From Oscillospiraceae bacterium (GTDB lineage Bacteria; Bacillota; Clostridia; Oscillospirales; Ruminococcaceae), in the NCBI GenBank assembly GCA_009777835.1, contig WRKZ01000002.1, positions 1 to 64,000 on the forward strand: 64,000 nt of DNA, read 5' to 3'. The number at the start of each line of letters is the position of its first letter. The first letter of the stretch is position 1. The notes beneath the pieces were generated by a model, which did no database searches, had not been told where the DNA came from, and saw only the letters and a list, made by a program, of their open reading frames with translations. Made by a program: the position numbers and the translations under genes. Positions 25,367-34,438 of the stretch are shown piece by piece.

Positions 25367-26638
25367 ATGAATGAAGCCCTCACAACCTATGCAATCCTTG
25401 CAGGAATCGATACCGGCGAATTTGATGCCGATTCCTCCCTTGATGAACTCGAAGAACTCGCCAAGACGGCAGGTGCCGAGACCGTCGCACGGGTTATCCA
25501 AAAGCGAAACTCACCCGATTCGGCCACCGTTTTGGGTGAAGGAAAAATCGCTGAAATAGCAGAGTTTTGCTCCGGCTATATCGAAGATGAAAACGAAGAC
25601 CAAAAAGAAAAACTCCTGCTCATTTTCGACTGTGAGTTATCGGCAAGCCAAATCCGCAATATCGAAAAAGTGGTGGAGGTACGTGTAATCGACCGTACCA
25701 TGCTGATTCTCGACATATTCGCGGGGCGCGCCGTCTCACGGGAGGGTAAGTTGCAGGTCGAACTCGCCCAGTTAAAGTATCGCCTTCCCCGTCTTGTGGG
25801 AATGGGTCTCGCCATGTCACGGTTAGGCGGCGGAATCGGTACGCGGGGTCCGGGTGAAACCCAACTCGAAACAGATAAACGGCACATTCGCAGGAGAATC
25901 GAAAAACTATCAGACGAGCTGAAAGAACTCGAAACCAGGCGGGCATTTTCGCGTTCTCGTCGCAAAAAAGACGGAACCCTTATTGCCGCAATCGTCGGCT
26001 ACACCAACGCAGGGAAGTCAACCCTCTTAAACGCACTTACCAATGCCGACGTTTTAGCCGAAGACAAACTCTTCGCGACGCTTGACCCTGTATCCCGCGG
26101 AATCGAACTGCCCGACGGCCGAAACCTCGTCATAATCGACACGGTAGGTCTGATTAGGCGGCTTCCGCATAACCTGGTTCAAGCATTCAAATCCACCCTG
26201 GAAGAAGCCGCCAACGCCGACTTAATCCTGCACGTTCAAGACATTTCCGACCCGGAACACGTTGAGAAAGCCCAAGTAACTTCAAGTTTGCTGAACGAGT
26301 TGGGTGCAGGAGAAATCCCGGTCGTGAATCTGCTCAACAAATGCGATTTAGTCGAACATACCCCTCCCGAAAACGAAAGCACGGTCTGTATTTCCGCAAA
26401 ACAAGACGGGAATACACCGAACGGATTCACTAAACTTTTTGAAACAATTGCCGCAAATCTCCCGGATTCAGCTAAAAGAATGTGTCTGCTTCTTCCTTTT
26501 GATAAAGCGGGACTCGCCGCGAAAATCCGTCAAAACGGTAAGATTTTCACCGAAGAGTATACCGAATCCGGCTTAAAACTCGACGCGCTCGTCGAAGAAA
26601 AGCTTGTCAGCCTGTTCAGTTCCTATCTAATTTCGTGA
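25367..26638 (+). CDS. hflX: Ribosome-associated GTPase HflX
   Basis: Splits stalled or hibernating ribosomes, using ATP and GTP. The N-terminal HflX domain ends in the Gly-rich signature LGGGIGTRGPGETQLE; a coiled-coil (KRHIRRRIEKLSDELKEL) leads to the G domain with G1 GYTNAGKST, G3 DTVGLIRRLP, G4 NKCD and a short C-terminal domain. It is 423 residues. It diverges from nadB across only 42 bases, and its end overlaps the convergent ECF gene by 23 bases. Confidence 0.96.
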   Translation: MNEALTTYAILAGIDTGEFDADSSLDELEELAKTAGAETVARVIQKRNSPDSATVLGEGKIAEIAEFCSGYIEDENEDQKEKLLLIFDCELSASQIRNIEKVVEVRVIDRTMLILDIFAGRAVSREGKLQVELAQLKYRLPRLVGMGLAMSRLGGGIGTRGPGETQLETDKRHIRRRIEKLSDELKELETRRAFSRSRRKKDGTLIAAIVGYTNAGKSTLLNALTNADVLAEDKLFATLDPVSRGIELPDGRNLVIIDTVGLIRRLPHNLVQAFKSTLEEAANADLILHVQDISDPEHVEKAQVTSSLLNELGAGEIPVVNLLNKCDLVEHTPPENESTVCISAKQDGNTPNGFTKLFETIAANLPDSAKRMCLLLPFDKAGLAAKIRQNGKIFTEEYTESGLKLDALVEEKLVSLFSSYLIS

Positions 26639-27146
26639 GTAAATTCGATAGCGGCAGAATCAACATTCCCGTTGCGAAATTGTTGATTCCGTGGGTTATA
26701 TCACTATAAGGCGGGAGTAAAAATCCCGCTTTCACCCAGACTAACGTCTGCTCGAAATTCCACCCGAAGGTCAACGCTTGAAAAGGTGCGTACAGTATCC
26801 CGAAAGACAGCCCGTAGATTCCGCAAAGAAACATATGCAGCGGGACTTTCACTTTCGGCGGCAACGGAAGTTTTCCGCACAGCATGAATATTCCCCAAAG
26901 CGGCAACCAGATATACAAATACGGCAGATTCCAAGTGAGGAATCCGTAATACAGCAAATAAAGCAGGACGTACACATAAATCGGAATTAGTGCGCGCCAC
27001 CGATAAGTCAGCGTAATCGCCGATATGAACAGTCCGTTAAGCTGAACGCCCGGCAACCCGAAAAAGACAATCTGGCTTGACAGAATCACCGCGGCAAGTA
27101 TTCCGAAAGTCGTGAGTTGTTTAATCTTTAGTGTATATGAACGCAT
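26616..27146 (-). CDS. ECF transporter S component, probably vitamin/cobalamin-type
   Basis: A 176-residue membrane protein with five or six helices, starting MRSYTLKIKQLTTFGILAAVIL. The size, helix pattern and the terminal NNFATGMLILPLSNLL fit an energy-coupling-factor substrate-binding S component. GAAGG lies upstream of ATG 27146. It overlaps the DUF4430 lipoprotein gene by 26 bases. S components paired with DUF4430 (transcobalamin-like) lipoproteins are thought to import cobamides or similar vitamins; this is inference. The shared ECF ATPases (ecfA, ecfT) are not here. Confidence 0.75.
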   Translation of the reverse strand: MRSYTLKIKQLTTFGILAAVILSSQIVFFGLPGVQLNGLFISAITLTYRWRALIPIYVYVLLYLLYYGFLTWNLPYLYIWLPLWGIFMLCGKLPLPPKVKVPLHMFLCGIYGLSFGILYAPFQALTFGWNFEQTLVWVKAGFLLPPYSDITHGINNFATGMLILPLSNLLTKLDRN

Positions 27147-27558
27147 AGACCACGCCTTCTTCAATCTCGGTAGAATCTGCCCCGACGGTGGCGTATTCAT
27201 CATCTATATAGAACGCCCAATACGCTTTATCTTTGGTATAATCCGCGCTGATATCGGCTACAACCGTGACCAGAAGTCCATATTCACCGACTGTTCCTTC
27301 AATCAATCCTCTTTCAAGGAGTGCCGCACCCACCGTTTTTTCGTTTGTTTTCACGGTGAATTCCATAATGTTATCGCCGATTATTTCAACGCTGTGAGAA
27401 TTTTGAGAGGAATCGTCTTCCGCTGTAAGTTCAAACCTGAACACGGCTTTCGCCGCATTTTCATCAGGTTCTTTTCTGCAGGCGGTGAATGTGATTGATG
27501 CGATGAATATAATCAACATTAAAGCGGGGATTGTTTTTATTTTTCTTTTCATTTCCAT
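27121..27558 (-). CDS. DUF4430 lipoprotein
   Basis: A 145-residue lipoprotein: signal peptide with lipobox ITFTAC, lipid on Cys 27. The mature part is a DUF4430 domain (VKTNEKTVGAALLERGLIEG... YWAFYIDDEYATVGADSTEIEEGVVYAFIYT), the fold found at the C-terminus of transcobalamin/intrinsic factor. Likely the outer capture protein for the adjacent ECF S component. Expressed from the promoter at 27589-27617; divergent from dnaA. Confidence 0.85.
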   Translation of the reverse strand: MEMKRKIKTIPALMLIIFIASITFTACRKEPDENAAKAVFRFELTAEDDSSQNSHSVEIIGDNIMEFTVKTNEKTVGAALLERGLIEGTVGEYGLLVTVVADISADYTKDKAYWAFYIDDEYATVGADSTEIEEGVVYAFIYTKD

Positions 27559-27588
27559 TGCTTTCCTTTTTAAAAATTTGCACTATTG

Positions 27589-27617
27589 AGTATATCACAA
27601 ATCTCCTGCATTGTCAA
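27589..27617 (-). promoter_or_regulatory. Promoter of the DUF4430-ECF operon
   Basis: On the minus strand TTGACA, 17 bases, TATACT in TGATATACT. Its -35 is one arm of the inverted repeat TGTCAAGAGGTTGACA (27612-27627), like the rpsF promoter. Confidence 0.85.
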
Positions 27618-27680
27618 GAGGTTGACAATTCGGCGCAACGACACGACGAGAATGTTTTTTAAAAATATTGTGTAAAAGCA

Positions 27681-27709
27681 TTGAAATTTTTTCCTTGATG
27701 TGATATACT
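27681..27709 (+). promoter_or_regulatory. Promoter of dnaA
   Basis: TTGAAA, 17 bases, TATACT within TGATATACT. Transcription should begin near 27716. Confidence 0.8.
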
Positions 27710-27758
27710 TGTCGGTGTGTCTCTAAAATTTTCAGGAAAGGCTCGGTTATTTAATCTT

Positions 27759-29156
27759 ATGAATTCGTTTGAAGAAATCTTCGATTTAATGAAATCAAAC
27801 CTGGATATCACCGATGTAGCCCGCAAAGCATGGATTGAACCGATTAAACCGGTCAGACTGAATAATAATACAGCTGTGCTTCAAGTATCGACCCCTTTTG
27901 TCAAGCAAATCTTGCAAGAAAACTATTCTCATATCTTTAAAGAGCATCTGAAAGAAATCCTGGGCTTTGACGTTGAAATTGAAATCCTGTGCGAAAATTC
28001 GGACGAATCGAGTGAATCCGGTGACAACGATTCTCATAAACCCGGGGGGCTTCATACATCTATAAATAAACTGAGTCCTATTCCCGAACTGCAGGATGAC
28101 TTCGTCATGGTTAACAAACTCCATAAATCGCTGGCGGGGAGTAATTACCAACACACGTTTGAAACTTTCATTGAAGGGAACAGCAATAAATTAGCGTACG
28201 CCGCCTGTAAATCCATAGCGCAAGGCTTACAGAAGAATTACAATCCTTTATATATATACGGGAATCCCGGACTGGGGAAGACCCATCTGCTTTCGGCAGT
28301 TAAAAACGAACTCACCAAAAATAAACCTAATCTAAACATTGTCTTTTCGGCGGCTGATGATTTCTTTAACGATTTTGTCAACTCAATCAAGTTTGACAAG
28401 ACGGTTCAGTTTAAAAACAAATACAGAAATGCCGACGTGCTTCTTATAGATGACGTTCAGTTTTTTTCGGGAAAAGCAGAATGTCAACAGGAGCTTTTTA
28501 ATACTTTTAACGAACTTCATTCTAACGGAAAGCAGATTATATTCACGTCCGACCGTGCGCCTAAAGAAATCAACAACATAGAGCAACGTCTTCAATCAAG
28601 ATTTGAATGGGGACTGTTAGCCGACATCAGCACACCGGAATTTGAAACACGACTGGCTATAATTGAGCGTAAAGCAAAGTTAATCGGGTTGGAAATCCAA
28701 CCGCTAATCATGGAACACATAGCGGACAAGCTGAAAACAAATATTCGTCAACTTGAAGGAGCTATTATAAAAATGAACGCGTTATCGTTGGTGACGGATA
28801 TCCCGCCGACTTTAACCATGGCTAAAAACGTAATCCAAGAAATTCTGGACGAACAAGTTCCTACTCCTGTAACCATTGAAAAGGTTATAAACGAAGTCGG
28901 AAGCATTTACGGTTTAACAGGGGAAGAAATACGTTCAAAAAAAAGAAACGCAAACATATCAACCGCAAGACAAATCGCAATCTACGTGGTGCATAAAATA
29001 ACCGGACTCTCTTATATAGAAATAGGAAGAGAATTCGGGAACAGAGACCACTCAACAATCGTATATGCAGTTAATAAGGTGAAAAGCATCGTCAAGAAAG
29101 ACAAAGCCTACAGAAATACAATCGACGATTTAATCAAAAATATAGGAAATCTATAA
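27759..29156 (+). CDS. dnaA: Chromosomal replication initiator protein DnaA
   Basis: Binds the origin and opens DNA for replication. 465 residues from ATG 27759: domain I (FEEIFDLMKSNLDITDVARKAWIEPI), a linker domain II, AAA+ domain III with Walker A GNPGLGKTH, Walker B VLLIDDVQF and arginine finger region, and DNA-binding domain IV with GREFGNRDHSTIVYAVNKV. The frame also opens at GTG 27717, right at the predicted transcription start; ATG 27759 matches the usual N-terminus better, although its ribosome site is poor. The next 260 bases are the origin. Confidence 0.98.
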   Translation: MNSFEEIFDLMKSNLDITDVARKAWIEPIKPVRLNNNTAVLQVSTPFVKQILQENYSHIFKEHLKEILGFDVEIEILCENSDESSESGDNDSHKPGGLHTSINKLSPIPELQDDFVMVNKLHKSLAGSNYQHTFETFIEGNSNKLAYAACKSIAQGLQKNYNPLYIYGNPGLGKTHLLSAVKNELTKNKPNLNIVFSAADDFFNDFVNSIKFDKTVQFKNKYRNADVLLIDDVQFFSGKAECQQELFNTFNELHSNGKQIIFTSDRAPKEINNIEQRLQSRFEWGLLADISTPEFETRLAIIERKAKLIGLEIQPLIMEHIADKLKTNIRQLEGAIIKMNALSLVTDIPPTLTMAKNVIQEILDEQVPTPVTIEKVINEVGSIYGLTGEEIRSKKRNANISTARQIAIYVVHKITGLSYIEIGREFGNRDHSTIVYAVNKVKSIVKKDKAYRNTIDDLIKNIGNL

Positions 29157-29400
29157 CAAATTTCTGATTTAAAAATTTTCAACACACTTTTCTTTTAAAC
29201 AGATGAATTTTCAACATAATAAACAGCCCGAAAAATTTTCAACATTTTCAACAAATTTTCCACAATGACTGATTTAAAAATTTTCAAGCTGTTTTCAAAA
29301 CAAAACCGATTTTTCAACATTCCCAACACAGCCTACTACTACCACTACAAATATAATTATTATTTTTATAATTATTTAAAATTAAAAAATTCTTTTTAAA
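29157..29400. other. oriC: Replication origin oriC
   Basis: Between dnaA and dnaN lie repeated DnaA-box-like nonamers, all in one direction: TTTTCAACA at 29176, 29208, 29236, 29245 and 29311, and TTTTCCACA at 29256. They differ from the usual TTATCCACA at one or two positions. After the last box and a short C-rich spacer comes CTACTACTACCACTACA (29333-29349), the complement of a DnaA-trio tract, and then about 50 bases of almost pure A/T, the unwinding element. This is the box-trio-AT order known from B. subtilis. No second gene is hidden here. Confidence 0.9.
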
Positions 29401-29419
29401 AGCAAAGGAGAATCCAACA

Positions 29420-30559
29420 ATGAAATTTTCAGTTGAAAAAACCCCTTTATACGAAGCTGTTTCAGCAGCATCAAAAGCCTGCTCACAGAAATCAGCTCTT
29501 AATATTCTCGACGGAATATTAATGAGTCTTGAAGACAACACACTCACTATTACAGGATATGATTTAGAAATAGCCATAAAAATCTCAATTTCCGTTGAAG
29601 GTCATGAAAACGGAAAAGTCGTTACCGACCCTCGATTATTTTCCGAGATGGTCAAGAAAATGCCGGGAGAAATTATTGATTTTACACTCTCTGATAATAA
29701 AACTATAAAAATTACTTCCGGTAAATCTAAATTCAATATTGCTTGCAAACCCGGTGAAGAATTCCCTAATATAATCGAGGTAAAAAAAGGAAGTTCATTC
29801 AATATAAGCGAAAAAATTCTGAAAGAACTTTTTACAAGAATAGGGTTCGCTGTTTCACGAATTAATGCAGAGCTTGAAAGTGTCAAAATCGAAACAGACG
29901 GGGATTTATTATATGCAGTCGCTACCGACGGAAACAGACTCGCAGCTAAATATTATAATATTTCGGAAGTTTTGGATTCACAAGACCTACAGGAATCAGA
30001 TAATAAAATTGATTTGCTTATTCCCGAAAAAGCAGTAAGTTCACTTGTGAAAAGCCTTTCAGATGATGCCGAAAATAAAATCAACGTCTCGGTTGATACG
30101 AATCAAATCTGCATTTCAAAAGAGAATTATATACTCATTTCACGTTTGATTGAAGGGAAATTCGTTAATTATAAAAGAATTATCGATACTGTATTCCCGC
30201 GGGTATTTACCGTAAATGTTAAAGAATTAAGCCTTTCAATGGAACGTTGCTTACTCTTAATGAGCGATAAACTGAAAATCCCTGCGTTATGTTCCTTTAA
30301 AGATGGGGTTATGAACATTTCCTGCAAGACTGCCTACGGTGCAATTGATGAAGAAATCACCGTTGAAATTAAAGAGGGTGATTTTGAAGATTACAGCATC
30401 CACTTTAATCCGCGATTTATGCTGGAAGCTTTGCAAAAAACCAACTGTGAAGAAATAAAAATCAGTCTTGAAACTAACATTCGACCTTTTAAACTCACCC
30501 CTAAAGATGATAACGGCGATTTCGTGTTTATCATAGTCCCGATAAGGAGTAATAATTGA
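29420..30559 (+). CDS. dnaN: DNA polymerase III beta sliding clamp
   Basis: The ring-shaped processivity clamp. 379 residues in three similar domains; N-terminus MKFSVEKTPLYEAVSAASKAC, then LDGILMSLEDNTLTITGYDLEIAI, C-terminus DDNGDFVFIIVPIRSNN where the usual MPVR end is VPIR. GGAG lies upstream of the ATG. Its stop overlaps the TTG start of yaaA. Confidence 0.97.
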   Translation: MKFSVEKTPLYEAVSAASKACSQKSALNILDGILMSLEDNTLTITGYDLEIAIKISISVEGHENGKVVTDPRLFSEMVKKMPGEIIDFTLSDNKTIKITSGKSKFNIACKPGEEFPNIIEVKKGSSFNISEKILKELFTRIGFAVSRINAELESVKIETDGDLLYAVATDGNRLAAKYYNISEVLDSQDLQESDNKIDLLIPEKAVSSLVKSLSDDAENKINVSVDTNQICISKENYILISRLIEGKFVNYKRIIDTVFPRVFTVNVKELSLSMERCLLLMSDKLKIPALCSFKDGVMNISCKTAYGAIDEEITVEIKEGDFEDYSIHFNPRFMLEALQKTNCEEIKISLETNIRPFKLTPKDDNGDFVFIIVPIRSNN

Positions 30560-30810
30560 AAAAGCAATCGATAACAGAAGTTTTCATTAAACCGCCTTTT
30601 ATAAAACTGGAACAGTTTTTGAAATTATCGGGGAGTGTTTCGACCGGTGGTGAAGCTAAAAATCTAATTCAAGACGGGAAGGTCACAGTTAACGGCGAAG
30701 TATGTTTAATGCGCGGGAAAAAGCTGTTCGGCGGAGAAAAAATAAGGGTTGATTTAACCGGCGATATTCATGATTATGCCGATTTGGTGTGTGTTGTAAA
30801 TGGTTCTTAA
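30556..30810 (+). CDS. yaaA: S4-domain RNA-binding protein YaaA
   Basis: An 84-residue S4-like RNA-binding protein always found between dnaN and recF in Firmicutes; in B. subtilis it affects ribosome assembly (also called rlbA). The motif FIKLEQFLKLSGSVSTGGEAKNLI followed by GKVTVNGEV is the S4 alpha-L fold. It starts at TTG, overlapping the dnaN stop, with AAGGAG upstream. Overlaps recF by 11 bases. Confidence 0.92.
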   Translation: MKKQSITEVFIKPPFIKLEQFLKLSGSVSTGGEAKNLIQDGKVTVNGEVCLMRGKKLFGGEKIRVDLTGDIHDYADLVCVVNGS

Positions 30811-31936
30811 AAAAATAATTGTAGAAAACTTTCGGAATATAAAACATGCCGAGATGGAGTTCAGTCCGAACGCTAACATCTTCTTCGGGGATAATGCGCA
30901 AGGAAAGACAAATCTGCTGGAGGCTGTTTCTGTAGCATTAGGGAAAAGTTTCAGAAATGCCAGAGGAAATTCATTCACGCCTTTTAATAATCCGGAAGCT
31001 ACAACACGGATTAGGCTTTCCTATGAAAGTGAATCCGTTCCGAATAAAATAAATGAAATAGACTATCAGTCTAATCAAGAAAAGACAACCGTTAAAATCA
31101 ATGAAATTCCGTTTAAAAAAGCTAATGATTTATACGGTGAGTTTAAATATGTTGTATTTATACCCGATAATCTCAATTTAATCAAGGGTTATCCCGATGT
31201 GCGGCGTTCTTACCTTGATAATATTGCGATTATGCAGAACAAATCTTACAGGGAATTCTTGACAAAGTATAAAGACGCACTGAAACAGCGGTGTACGGCG
31301 TATATTTCAAGGATTTATGATAAAGAAATCCTGTCGGTGTGGGATGATATTCTGATTAAGCAGGGAATTAATCTCACCTACGGGAGATTGAAGTATCTGA
31401 ACCTCATTTCAAAATACACCGGCGGAATTTATAAGAAGCTTTCCGGCGGGGAACGGATTTCAATAAGCTATTTCAGTGATGTTTTCGGCAAAATATATGA
31501 ATTGGATGCTTCTAACAAAGAAAATCTCTATGGGATTTACAAGAGAAGTCTTAATGAAACCGTTTCGGAAGGTCAAAGCGGGAGAACCCCCGGCGCGCAT
31601 AGGGATGATGTGGTTTTCTTTGTCAAAACCAAACAAGATTATGAACAAAATCGTCGCGGATTTAATGCGAGGAGTTATGCTTCCCAAGGACAACTTCGCA
31701 GTATAGCAGTGTCATTAAAACTCGCCGAGGCGGGAATTATACGGAATTTCAACAGGGAAAATCCGGTGGTTTTACTGGATGAAGTATTAGGTGAGCTTGA
31801 TTCAAATCGACGCAGTTTTATAATTAAACATTTTGATGATTCACAGGTATTTATTACTTCATGTAATGTAAATGATTTCAAAAATATACCCGGATTAAAA
31901 ATGTGGAGGGTTAAAAACGGAGAGTTTGTTGAATGA
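30800..31936 (+). CDS. recF: DNA replication and repair protein RecF
   Basis: SMC-like ABC ATPase that loads RecA at gaps. 378 residues: Walker A FGDNAQGKTNLLEA, signature loop YASQGQLRSIAVSLKLAEA, Walker B PVVLLDEVLGELD and the end with FITSCNVNDF. Coupled to yaaA upstream and remB downstream (ATGA). Confidence 0.96.
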   Translation: MVLKKIIVENFRNIKHAEMEFSPNANIFFGDNAQGKTNLLEAVSVALGKSFRNARGNSFTPFNNPEATTRIRLSYESESVPNKINEIDYQSNQEKTTVKINEIPFKKANDLYGEFKYVVFIPDNLNLIKGYPDVRRSYLDNIAIMQNKSYREFLTKYKDALKQRCTAYISRIYDKEILSVWDDILIKQGINLTYGRLKYLNLISKYTGGIYKKLSGGERISISYFSDVFGKIYELDASNKENLYGIYKRSLNETVSEGQSGRTPGAHRDDVVFFVKTKQDYEQNRRGFNARSYASQGQLRSIAVSLKLAEAGIIRNFNRENPVVLLDEVLGELDSNRRSFIIKHFDDSQVFITSCNVNDFKNIPGLKMWRVKNGEFVE

Positions 31937-32184
31937 GTCCTTCTTATCTTTATTTAGGAAATGATATCACCGTTCATACCGATAATCTTATAGGAATATT
32001 TGATATTGAGCGGGTGACTGTTAATCGTGATGTGAACGAGTATTTGCGGGTTGAGCAGAAATCGGGGAGAATTTACTACGTTTCGCTTGATTTGCCGAAA
32101 AGTTTTGCGGTCACGGATGAGCGGGTTTATATTACGAACGTTTCGGTTGCGACTTTAAAAAAGCGGAAAAATCGCATTGCTTGA
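31933..32184 (+). CDS. remB: Extracellular matrix regulator RemB (DUF370)
   Basis: An 83-residue DUF370 protein in the position of B. subtilis yaaB/remB, between recF and gyrB. YLYLGNDITVHTDNLIGIFDIE is the family opening. Its paralogue RemA is a DNA-binding ring; the exact role of RemB is less clear. The gyrB promoter -35 overlaps its stop codon. Confidence 0.88.
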   Translation: MSPSYLYLGNDITVHTDNLIGIFDIERVTVNRDVNEYLRVEQKSGRIYYVSLDLPKSFAVTDERVYITNVSVATLKKRKNRIA

Positions 32185-32209
32185 CAGTCAATTGAAAATA
32201 TGATATACT
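32181..32209 (+). promoter_or_regulatory. Promoter of gyrB
   Basis: TTGACA, 17 bases, TATACT (TGATATACT); the -35 begins within the last sense codon of remB and overlaps its stop. Leader of about 60 bases before gyrB. Confidence 0.88.
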
Positions 32210-32275
32210 GTTTAAGCAAATTAGGCAAAATTTGAGAGAATTTCAAGAATTCAAAAAAAGGAATTTGATAGAGAA

Positions 32276-34381
32276 ATGAACGAAAATATCAAAAATATTT
32301 CCGAGAATACGGAAACTACCGAGAATCAAGAGAATATCGAGCATTATGCCGATTCTGATGTAGGTGAAATTCAAGATATATCCGAACCTATGGAATATTC
32401 CCGCATGGAAGGTGATTACGGTGCGGGAAATATTGAAATTCTTGAGGGGTTGGAGGCTGTTCGTAAACGGCCTGCAATGTATATCGGAACCACCGGCCCG
32501 AAAGGACTTCATCATCTTGTAAATGAAATCGTGGATAATGCGATTGATGAAGCTTTAGCAGGTCATTGTACAGAAATCAGCGTGAAAATTCTCCCCGGGA
32601 ATGTGATTGAAATTTCCGATAACGGTAGGGGAATCCCGGTGGGAATTCACCCGAAAGAAGGTATTTCTGCCGCAACGGTGGTTTATACGATTCTTCATGC
32701 AGGGGGAAAATTCGGTGCGGGTGGCGGTTACAAAGTTTCGGGGGGACTCCACGGAGTAGGTGCATCGGTGGTGAATGCACTTTCGGAATGGCTTGAATTA
32801 GAAGTCTGTAACGGAAAAAATATTTATTATCAAAAGTTTTCTAACGGGGGAAACTATGATGAACCCCTTAAAATTATAGGTGAGACCGAAAAGACCGGAA
32901 CAAAAGTTCGGTTTAAAGCGGATAAATCTATCTTCCAGAGCGTAGAATATGATTATTCGATTGTGCGTGAACGTATGAGGGAACAAGCGTTCTTGAATGC
33001 GGGATTGATTTTTAATACCGCCGATTTGCGTAATGAATCCGAACCGAAAGAGCATAAGTTCTCATATGAGGGCGGAATAATCAGCTATATTGAATGGCTG
33101 CAGAAAAAGCGGGGCGCGGAAGTTCTGCATAAAGACGTGATTTATTTCAACGGATTAATTGATGATATAACGGTGGAAATTGCTTTCCAGTATAATAATG
33201 ATTTCAATTCTGAGACTATTCGTTCTTTCGCCAACAATATTCACACGATTGAAGGCGGAACGCATGAAATCGCTTTTCGGCGCGCAATCAGCAAAGTCGT
33301 TAATGATTTCGTGAAAAAGCACAGGGAAGAAGAAGCCAAGAAGCCCGGCAAAGTCAAAACCAAGAAAAAAGCAACGGGTGAGCCGGAACAATATCAAAAT
33401 ATATCGGGTGAAGCTATTCGTGAAGCTATTAATGCAGTAATCAGCGTGAAATTGCCCGAGACTGAGTTTGAGGGTCAGACTAAAGCTAAACTCGGCAATC
33501 CGGAAGTAGGGCCGGTGGTTTATAAAGTAGTCACCGAAAGATTAACGTATTATTTGGAAGAAAATCCCGAGACAACGGCGATTATAGTCAATAAAGCGAT
33601 TAATTCCCAGGCTGCGCGAGATGCGGCACGTAAAGCGTTGGAAGCTAAACGTAAATCTGTATCGGACGGGGTAGGACTTCCCGGTAAACTTGCCGATTGT
33701 TACGAAAAAGATGTTACTAAGACTGAAATCTACATCGTCGAAGGAGATTCGGCGGGGGGAAGCGCGAAACAAGGAAGGGACAGTGCGTTCCAGGCGATTC
33801 TTCCTTTATGGGGGAAAATGCTCAACGTAGAAAAGGCGAGGATTGACAGGGTACTCGGCAATGAAAAGCTTATTCCGGTAGTCAAGGCATTAGGGACAGG
33901 TGTAGGTGAAGAATTCAATCTGGAGAAACTCCGTTACGGGAGAATTGTTATAATGGCGGATGCCGATGTTGACGGTTCTCACATCAGAACTTTGTTGTTG
34001 ACTTTCTTTTTCCGATTTATGCGTCCGTTGGTTGAGGAAGGAAAAATATTTATAGCTCAACCGCCGTTGTTCAAGGTATATAGAGGAAAAAAATTCAAGT
34101 ATGCTTTCACCGAAGAAGAGAGGGAGACATACATTAAGGAATTAGCCGGGGAAAACAATGCTAAAGTCGATGTTCAGCGGTACAAAGGTCTCGGAGAAAT
34201 GAATGCCGACCAATTATGGGAAACCACTATGGACCCGGCAACTCGTACCATGAAACGCGTCGAAATTGATGATGCGGCAAGTGCGGATGAAATTTTCTCT
34301 ATTTTAATGGGTGACAAAGTAGAACCCAGACGTAATTTTATAGAACAGAACGCTAAACTGGTAGTTAATCTTGATGTGTGA
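32276..34381 (+). CDS. gyrB: DNA gyrase subunit B
   Basis: ATP-binding subunit of gyrase. 701 residues: GHKL ATPase (EIVDNAIDEALAG, ISDNGRGIPVGIHP, SGGLHGVGASVVNALS), transducer, TOPRIM (IVEGDSAGGSAKQGRD, MADADVDGSHIRTLLL) and the C-terminal PRRNFIEQNAKLVVNLDV. The first ~48 residues (Asn/Glu/Ser-rich) are an extension beyond the usual start and look unstructured. The ribosome site is weak (GATAGAG), so a start within the extension cannot be excluded. A palindromic repeat begins right at its stop codon. Confidence 0.97.
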   Translation: MNENIKNISENTETTENQENIEHYADSDVGEIQDISEPMEYSRMEGDYGAGNIEILEGLEAVRKRPAMYIGTTGPKGLHHLVNEIVDNAIDEALAGHCTEISVKILPGNVIEISDNGRGIPVGIHPKEGISAATVVYTILHAGGKFGAGGGYKVSGGLHGVGASVVNALSEWLELEVCNGKNIYYQKFSNGGNYDEPLKIIGETEKTGTKVRFKADKSIFQSVEYDYSIVRERMREQAFLNAGLIFNTADLRNESEPKEHKFSYEGGIISYIEWLQKKRGAEVLHKDVIYFNGLIDDITVEIAFQYNNDFNSETIRSFANNIHTIEGGTHEIAFRRAISKVVNDFVKKHREEEAKKPGKVKTKKKATGEPEQYQNISGEAIREAINAVISVKLPETEFEGQTKAKLGNPEVGPVVYKVVTERLTYYLEENPETTAIIVNKAINSQAARDAARKALEAKRKSVSDGVGLPGKLADCYEKDVTKTEIYIVEGDSAGGSAKQGRDSAFQAILPLWGKMLNVEKARIDRVLGNEKLIPVVKALGTGVGEEFNLEKLRYGRIVIMADADVDGSHIRTLLLTFFFRFMRPLVEEGKIFIAQPPLFKVYRGKKFKYAFTEEERETYIKELAGENNAKVDVQRYKGLGEMNADQLWETTMDPATRTMKRVEIDDAASADEIFSILMGDKVEPRRNFIEQNAKLVVNLDV

Positions 34382-34424
34382 GTGGCTTTGCCGTGAGTGT
34401 CAAAACTTTCGTTGCGGAGCAATA
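34382..34424. repeat. Palindromic element after gyrB
   Basis: Forty-three bases match the insertion in rsmG (58618-58660) at 38 positions: GTGGCTTTGCCGTGAGTGTC, then AAAACTTTCGTTGCGGAGCA. On the minus strand it reads CTCCGCAA...TTTTGACACTC, the same order as the nadB element. Confidence 0.7.
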
Positions 34425-34438
34425 GAAGAGGAAATTTG

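Noticed and set aside
27717-27758. GTG start of dnaA at the transcription start
   Set aside because: It would give a leaderless GTG mRNA with a non-conserved N-terminus; ATG 27759 matches the usual DnaA start.
34397-34438. Upstream ATG extending the 126-residue membrane protein
   Set aside because: The extension is encoded by the repeat element and lacks a ribosome site; the ATG at 34439 has one.
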